Positions 1-5,987 of a stretch of 5,987 bases of DNA are shown in pieces. How positions within the stretch are numbered: position 1 is the first letter of the stretch; each line of letters begins with the position of its first letter. Both the position numbers and the translations under genes were made by a program. Origin of the DNA: Friedmanniella sp. Its GTDB lineage: Bacteria > Actinomycetota > Actinomycetes > Propionibacteriales > Propionibacteriaceae. The stretch is taken from contig JAOPXW010000281.1 of assembly GCA_025964935.1 (NCBI GenBank), positions 1-5,987 of the forward strand, in the 5' to 3' direction. The notes beneath the pieces are model-generated. The model saw only the letters and a program-made list of their open reading frames with translations. It ran no database searches and was not told where the DNA came from.

Positions 1-1686
<1,686 letters not shown>

Positions 1687-1692
1687 GCGCGG

Positions 1693-1708
1693 GGCCGGTC
1701 GGCCGGTC
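1693..1708. repeat. Perfect tandem 8-bp repeat (GGCCGGTC x2) beside the lipoprotein promoter
   Basis: Two adjacent identical copies of GGCCGGTC occupy 1693-1700 and 1701-1708, between the mfd stop and the -10-like TAGGAT at 1712. They fall where the promoter spacer and the edge of the -35 region would be. The repeat is read directly. A role as operator is only inferred, and in such GC-rich DNA a short repeat can arise by chance or slippage. Confidence 0.5.
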
Positions 1709-1711
1709 TCG

Positions 1712-1717
1712 TAGGAT
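1712..1717 (+). promoter_or_regulatory. Candidate -10 element TAGGAT for the lipoprotein-mazG unit
   Basis: TAGGAT fits the actinobacterial sigma-70-type -10 pattern TAnnnT and stands out in this GC-rich gap. Transcription would start near 1724, giving a leader of about 25 bases before the ATG at 1749. No good -35 box sits 16-19 bases upstream, which is common for actinobacterial promoters but lowers certainty. The genes could instead be read through from mfd, whose stop is only 62 bases before the start. Confidence 0.4.
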
Positions 1718-1738
1718 CACACCCGTTGCTCAACAGAT

Positions 1739-1742
1739 GAGG
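1739..1742 (+). promoter_or_regulatory. Ribosome binding site that selects the ATG at 1749
   Basis: Three in-frame ATGs occur at 1737, 1743 and 1749. The TGAGG/GAGG run ending at 1742 is six bases before the ATG at 1749, a normal Shine-Dalgarno spacing. It overlaps or abuts the other two starts and so cannot serve them. This favours 1749 and gives a short, typical lipoprotein signal peptide. Confidence 0.6.
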
Positions 1743-1748
1743 ATGGCG

Positions 1749-2288
1749 ATGACGTCTCAACGTCGAGGACCGCTCCGGCTCGCGGTCGCCGGGGTGACCC
1801 TGACGACCCTGCTCGTGGCGGGCTGCGGCAACGCCTCGCCGAGCGTGGTCGCGTACGTGGGCGGGTCGCGGATCACCCAGACCCAGCTGAAGACCGCGGA
1901 GGCCGGGGTGGCCAAGGCGCTGCCGGACCAGCAGGTCCCGGTCCAGGCCGTCATCAACGTGCTGATCGCCGGCACCATGGCCCAGAAGATCGCCGCCGAG
2001 AACAACATCGCCATCACCGACTCCCAGCGCGACGCCCTGGTCACCAAGAGCAACCTGGCGCCGCTGCTCGGGGTGCCGGAGGCCAAGCCGCTGGCGTACG
2101 GGGTGGCCGACCAGCAGATCACCGCCGAGAAGCTGGGCGCCGAGAAGTACCTGGCCGCCATCAAGGCGACCGACGTCAGCCTGAACCCCCGCTACGGCGT
2201 GCTCGACCCCGCCCAGAAGGTCATCGCCAGCGACCAGTCCGGGTCGCTGTCCAAGCCCGGGCCGTCGTCGTCCGAGCCGCCCCAGTGA
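1749..2288 (+). CDS. SurA N-terminal-domain lipoprotein (putative extracytoplasmic chaperone)
   Basis: The 179-residue product begins with a lipoprotein signal peptide: basic RR at 5-6, a hydrophobic core at about 11-24, and lipobox VAGC with the lipidated cysteine at residue 26. Signal peptidase II would leave it anchored on the outer face of the membrane. The stretch after the cysteine (VVAYVGGSRITQTQL, 33-47) resembles the start of SurA/PrsA-type chaperone domains, where a short beta strand and IT lead into helices; the predicted helical region follows to about 145. NPRYG at 146-150 is a motif I associate with actinobacterial members. The protein then ends in a Ser/Pro-rich tail. There is no parvulin-type peptidyl-prolyl isomerase domain, so folding assistance without isomerase activity is the best guess. 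The stop lies 10 bases before mazG, which suggests coupled expression. A frame-compatible GTG at 1647 inside mfd is unlikely to be used. The family assignment is good; the function is inferred. Confidence 0.85.
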   Translation: MTSQRRGPLRLAVAGVTLTTLLVAGCGNASPSVVAYVGGSRITQTQLKTAEAGVAKALPDQQVPVQAVINVLIAGTMAQKIAAENNIAITDSQRDALVTKSNLAPLLGVPEAKPLAYGVADQQITAEKLGAEKYLAAIKATDVSLNPRYGVLDPAQKVIASDQSGSLSKPGPSSSEPPQ

Positions 2289-2298
2289 GCTGAGCCGG

Positions 2299-2991
2299 AT
2301 GTCGCCCGAGGGCCAACCGGACCCACGGACGCCGCTGCCCCAGGTGGAGCGGCTGGTCGCAGTGATGTCCCGGCTGCGGCGGGAGTGCCCCTGGGACGCC
2401 GAGCAGACACACCTCTCGCTGGTCACCTACCTCGTCGAGGAGGCCTGCGAGACGGTCGAGGCGATCGAGTCCGGCGACCGGCAGCACCTGCGCGAGGAGC
2501 TGGGTGACCTGCTCCTGCAGGTCGTCTTCCACGCCGAGATCGCGTCCGAGCAGGACCCCGGCTTCGGGCTGGAGGAGGTGGCCGCGGGGATCGCCGACAA
2601 GCTCGTCGCACGACACCGGTACGTCTTCGGCGCCGACGAGGTGCCGGCCGACCTGCACGCCAGCTGGGAGCAGCGCAAGGCCGTCGAGAAGGGCCGCACC
2701 TCCGCCCTGCAGGGCATCCCGGAGCAGCTGTCGGCCCTGGCCCGGGCGCAGAAGATCATCGGTCGGGCCCGCTCCCGCCGGGTCGCCCTGGTGCTGCCGG
2801 AGGAGCCGGTGCAGCCCGACGAGCTGGGCGCGGAGCTGCTCAGCCTGGTCGCCCGGGCCCAGGCAGGCGGCGTGGACGCCGAGCAGGCCCTGCGGCACGC
2901 CGTACGCGCCCTCGAGGCCGACGTCCGGACCGCCGAGGCCGACGCCCGGGCCGTTGGGGACGACGCTCCGTCCGACGTCTCGGCCGGCTGA
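2299..2991 (+). CDS. mazG: MazG-family nucleoside triphosphate pyrophosphohydrolase
   Basis: MazG hydrolyses (d)NTPs, including non-canonical ones, to the monophosphate and pyrophosphate, and so cleans the nucleotide pool in the cytoplasm. The 230-residue product carries the classic first MazG domain: CPWDAEQTHLSL at about 30-41, then the metal-binding EExxE (E47, E48, E51) and EExxD (E66, E67, D70) motifs. The conserved linker GIPEQLSALARAQKI follows at 139-153. The second domain, which in E. coli-type MazG repeats the fold, is shortened here: ELGAELLSLVARAQ and a GVDAEQALRHAVR helix remain, but the preceding EExxE helix is missing. The ATG is 10 bases after the lipoprotein stop, and the weak GTGAG/TGAG before it fits translational coupling. 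mfd and mazG are also neighbours in Mycobacterium tuberculosis (Rv1020-Rv1021), which supports the call. Confidence 0.93.
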   Translation: MSPEGQPDPRTPLPQVERLVAVMSRLRRECPWDAEQTHLSLVTYLVEEACETVEAIESGDRQHLREELGDLLLQVVFHAEIASEQDPGFGLEEVAAGIADKLVARHRYVFGADEVPADLHASWEQRKAVEKGRTSALQGIPEQLSALARAQKIIGRARSRRVALVLPEEPVQPDELGAELLSLVARAQAGGVDAEQALRHAVRALEADVRTAEADARAVGDDAPSDVSAG

Positions 2992-3011
2992 CGTCGGGAC
3001 CGGCACCGACC

Positions 3012-3040
3012 GGGACCGCGACTCGGCCGGGTCCTACAGT
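3012..3040 (+). promoter_or_regulatory. Candidate promoter placing the transcript start on the ATG (leaderless)
   Basis: A -35-like GGGACC at 3012-3017 (matching the central GAC of TTGACA) is separated by 17 bases from a -10-like TACAGT at 3035-3040. Six bases after the -10 comes the A of the ATG at 3047, exactly where transcription should begin. No Shine-Dalgarno sequence is present in the few bases before this start. This is the arrangement of leaderless mRNAs, which are frequent in Actinomycetota. The elements are visible; their use is inferred. Confidence 0.5.
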
Positions 3041-3046
3041 GCTGTC

Positions 3047-3436
3047 ATGAGCCAGCCCCCGGTTGAGCGCCCGCCCGGCAACGGTCCGCTGCGGCGTGAG
3101 GCCGAGGCGGCGCGAGCAGCCCGGATGGAGCTCGGCCCCGAGTACGAGGACGCGATCGCGGCCGGTCTGGCCGAGCGGATGGAGGAGCTGGCCGCCTACC
3201 GCACCGCCGAGCTCCGGCTCGCCGACGACCGGGCCCGCCGCGACACCGAGTACGACGACCGGGGCCGGACCCAGCGCTTCGTCCTCGTCCTGGTCTCCCT
3301 GGGGGCCGGCGTGCCCGTCACCGCCATCGCCGGCAACGTCGTCGACCCCGGGCTGGCTGGGGTCGTGGTCGCCTGGGCCGGCATCGTCGGGGTCAACCTG
3401 GTCTACGCGCTGACGGGTCGGCGCCCCCACCGCTGA
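3047..3436 (+). CDS. Small two-helix membrane protein of unknown function
   Basis: I do not recognise a named family. The 129-residue product has a hydrophilic, highly charged N-terminal part: Pro-rich at 1-14, then Arg/Glu/Ala-rich helices to about 77, including LGPEYEDAIAAGLAERMEEL at 29-48. Two hydrophobic segments follow, at about 78-98 and 102-122, joined by a short NVVDPG turn, then a basic tail RRPHR. This suggests a hairpin in the membrane with a long cytoplasmic N-terminal region, both ends being on the same side. The same frame is open well upstream inside mazG, but that part is a shadow. The ATG is chosen from the promoter position and because the plausible protein character starts there. 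In M. tuberculosis the mazG-eno interval holds the lipoprotein LpqU, so this gene is a different occupant of that slot. Confidence 0.75.
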   Translation: MSQPPVERPPGNGPLRREAEAARAARMELGPEYEDAIAAGLAERMEELAAYRTAELRLADDRARRDTEYDDRGRTQRFVLVLVSLGAGVPVTAIAGNVVDPGLAGVVVAWAGIVGVNLVYALTGRRPHR

Positions 3437-3438
3437 CC

Positions 3439-3456
3439 CGGGCCCGTCGCGGCCCG
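3439..3456 (+). terminator. Weak GC-rich hairpin just after the small membrane protein gene
   Basis: CGGGCC at 3439-3444 pairs with GGCCCG at 3451-3456 around a six-base loop, starting two bases after the stop codon. It is followed by AAATT, not a T tract. Actinobacterial terminators often lack T runs, so it may help end the upstream transcript before the eno promoter. Chance hairpins are common at this base composition. Confidence 0.25.
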
Positions 3457-3507
3457 AAATTCGCGGACGCACCCGAGGGCCTGGAGGCCCGCGGGCCCGC
3501 GCGCCGA

Positions 3508-4872
<1,365 letters not shown>

Positions 4873-4922
4873 TCCGCAGCGGACCGCACGACGAGCTGGA
4901 CCCAGGTAGTTCCACCGAGCAG

Positions 4923-4928
4923 AGGGAG
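4923..4928 (+). promoter_or_regulatory. Ribosome binding site (AGGGAG) for the ftsB-like gene
   Basis: AGGGAG lies eight bases before the GTG at 4937 and is the strongest Shine-Dalgarno match in the gap. It supports this start over the later in-frame GTG near 5090, and so includes the long Pro/Arg-rich cytoplasmic tail in the protein. Confidence 0.6.
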
Positions 4929-4936
4929 TCGGGTAC

Positions 4937-5578
4937 GTGCCCGCTGGACCCCGGTCGACCTCCCGCCCAGGCGCTGGTCCTGGGCGGGGGAAGCCCCGTC
5001 CCCGGACGGCGGTCCGCGGGTCCGCCGACCCGGGTCCCGGCCCGGCTCCCCGCTCGAGTGAGGCCACTCCCACGCCGCGGGCGTCGGGGGTGGCTGCACT
5101 CCGGCCGAACCTGACCGCCCGGGCCGTGGCCCTGGTGGTGGTGCTGCTCATCCTGGTCATCTCCTTCGCCTCGTCCCTGCGGATCTACTACGCCCAGGCG
5201 CACGAGATCGCCGCCACCCAGGCCCAGATCACGGCCTCCCAGGAGCGGATCGCCGCTCTCCAGGGCGAGCTGGGGCGGTGGGACGACGCGGCGTACATCC
5301 GCACCCAGGCCCGGGAGCGGCTCGGCTGGGTGGTCCCCGGTGAGACCGGCTTCAAGGTCGTCGGGGCCGACGGCAAGCCGCTCGGCGGCGGCGTCGAGAT
5401 CACCTCCGAGGCGGCGCCCGCCCCGGTCACCCCCGCCGACGCCTGGTACGCCAAGCTCTGGGGCTCGGTGGCCGCGGCCGACGACCCCACCCCGGCACCC
5501 GACCCGGCCGACGCACCGCCCATCACCGTGAACACCAGGCCGAGCCCCTCGCCCTCGGCCAGCGCCTCCGGACGCTAG
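4937..5578 (+). CDS. ftsB: FtsB/DivIC-type septum formation initiator
   Basis: This 213-residue protein has the layout of the septum formation initiator family (FtsB/DivIC). These are single-pass divisome proteins that pair with FtsL and bind FtsQ to activate septal wall synthesis. Residues 1-58 are a Pro/Arg/Gly-rich cytoplasmic tail, and a transmembrane helix spans about 62-81. A coiled coil of about 84-113 (QAHEIAATQAQITASQERIA) follows, then the conserved post-coil motif: AAYIRTQARERLGWVVPGE at 118-136, with GFKVV after it. The C-terminal 60 or so residues are extracytoplasmic and low in complexity, rich in Ala/Pro/Asp and ending in a PSPSPSASAS run. That tail and the N-terminal one make it about twice the size of E. 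coli FtsB, as is usual in Actinomycetota. M. tuberculosis has the ortholog (Rv1024) next to eno. The family is clear; the choice of FtsB over DivIC as the name is convention. Confidence 0.9.
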   Translation: MPAGPRSTSRPGAGPGRGKPRPRTAVRGSADPGPGPAPRSSEATPTPRASGVAALRPNLTARAVALVVVLLILVISFASSLRIYYAQAHEIAATQAQITASQERIAALQGELGRWDDAAYIRTQARERLGWVVPGETGFKVVGADGKPLGGGVEITSEAAPAPVTPADAWYAKLWGSVAAADDPTPAPDPADAPPITVNTRPSPSPSASASGR

Positions 5579-5594
5579 GGACTCCCTCAGTCCC
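5578..5594. terminator. Short hairpin covering both convergent stop codons (possible two-way terminator)
   Basis: GGGACT at 5578-5583 pairs perfectly with AGTCCC at 5589-5594 around the five-base loop CCCTC. The stem begins on the last base of the ftsB stop (TAG, 5576-5578) and includes part of the kinase stop on the other strand (5587-5589). Being an inverted repeat, it forms in RNA from either strand. It has no T tract, and six pairs is short, so a terminator role is inferred from position. Confidence 0.4.
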
Positions 5595-5987
5595 AGTCCA
5601 GCCGCACGGTGTCGACGAGCCGCCGGGCCCGGCCGGGGTCCAGGACGCCCTGACCGGCGACCAGGGCGTTGGCCACCGCACAGCCGGTGGCCAGCCGGAG
5701 GGCGTCCGGCAGCCCGGCCCCAGCGTCCAGCCCCACCAGCAGCCCACCCAGGAACGCGTCCCCGCTGCCCACCGCGTAGCGGCCCTGCTCCGCCGGCTGC
5801 CGCACGCGCCAGACCCCGCCGTCCCGCACGGCCACCGCCCCCCGTACGCCGTCGGTCAGCACCACGGTCCCGCCGGTCCGGGCGGCCACCTCCGTGGCCA
5901 GGTCGACCAGCGCCGTGTCGACCGGGCGGTCGAGCAGGGCGGCGGCCTCCGCCCGGTTGACCTTGGTCAGGCTCGGTCGGGCCCCGA
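5587..5987 (-). CDS. PfkB-family carbohydrate kinase, C-terminal part (1-phosphofructokinase/hexose kinase type; N-terminus outside window)
   Basis: PfkB (ribokinase-family) enzymes transfer phosphate from ATP to a sugar or sugar phosphate in the cytoplasm. About 132 residues are visible of a usual 300-320; the frame is open to the right edge, and the GTG at 5889 is internal. In order are KVNRAEAAALL, matching the family's K-x-N-x-x-E region, at 5934-5964; VVLTDGVRGAVAV, the conserved strand-turn before the nucleotide site; RYAVGSGDAFLGGLLVGL, the PfkB signature with the anion-hole glycine pair and the catalytic base aspartate at 5758-5760; and a C-terminal helix with the usual run of small residues (LATGCAVANALV). 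The RY-VGSGDAFLGG form suggests the 1-phosphofructokinase/tagatose-6-phosphate kinase branch, but substrate-binding residues lie mostly upstream. It is convergent with ftsB, with eight bases between the stops. The family is firm; the substrate is open. Confidence 0.9.
   Translation of the reverse strand, partial: GARPSLTKVNRAEAAALLDRPVDTALVDLATEVAARTGGTVVLTDGVRGAVAVRDGGVWRVRQPAEQGRYAVGSGDAFLGGLLVGLDAGAGLPDALRLATGCAVANALVAGQGVLDPGRARRLVDTVRLDWD

Noticed and set aside
2504..3046. The upstream extension of the small membrane protein frame inside mazG
   Set aside because: The translation there is Ser/Pro/Arg-rich shadow sequence over a well-supported MazG domain. Protein-like character begins at the ATG at 3047, which also has a promoter placed for it.
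5887..5889. GTG at 5889 as the start of a 100-residue kinase fragment gene
   Set aside because: The family's KVNRAE region lies upstream in the same open frame to the window edge, so the gene continues beyond the window; it is partial here, not truncated in nature as far as can be seen.

Overview
This is a compact, very GC-rich window with strong third-position G/C bias. It has GTG as well as ATG starts, short gaps and TAnnnT-type -10 boxes. Together with the gene order mfd, lipoprotein, mazG, eno, ftsB/divIC-like, this points to a high-GC Actinomycetota chromosome. The sequence alone does not let me name a genus. No mobile element, CRISPR array, tRNA or rRNA was seen, and no gene-free stretch exceeds about 155 bases.

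Layout: bases 1-1686 are the 3' half of mfd, the transcription-repair coupling factor (helicase motor plus C-terminal D7 domain). Then come a 179-residue lipoprotein with a SurA-type N-terminal chaperone domain and no peptidyl-prolyl isomerase domain (1749-2288), a MazG-type nucleotide pyrophosphohydrolase starting 10 bases later (2299-2991), and a 129-residue two-helix membrane protein of unknown function that appears to have its own leaderless promoter (3047-3436). After a 152-base gap with a candidate promoter come a complete enolase with all catalytic residues (3589-4872) and an FtsB/DivIC septum-formation protein (4937-5578). The last gene lies on the minus strand: the C-terminal part of a PfkB-family sugar or sugar-phosphate kinase (5587-5987), which runs off the window.

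How they work together: this is mostly a housekeeping neighbourhood. Mfd and MazG both serve genome integrity (removal of stalled RNA polymerase and clean-up of non-canonical nucleotides). Enolase is central glycolysis, FtsB-like protein is cell division, and the lipoprotein probably acts as an extracytoplasmic chaperone. The lipoprotein and mazG look co-transcribed, and eno with ftsB may form a second unit. The PfkB kinase is convergent with ftsB, and the two stop codons lie within one short hairpin that could end both transcripts.

I found no convincing new multi-gene system. The points most worth a second look are the leaderless start at 3047, the two-strand hairpin at 5578-5594, the shortened second MazG domain, the tandem 8-mer next to the lipoprotein promoter, and the change of gene content downstream of ftsB.
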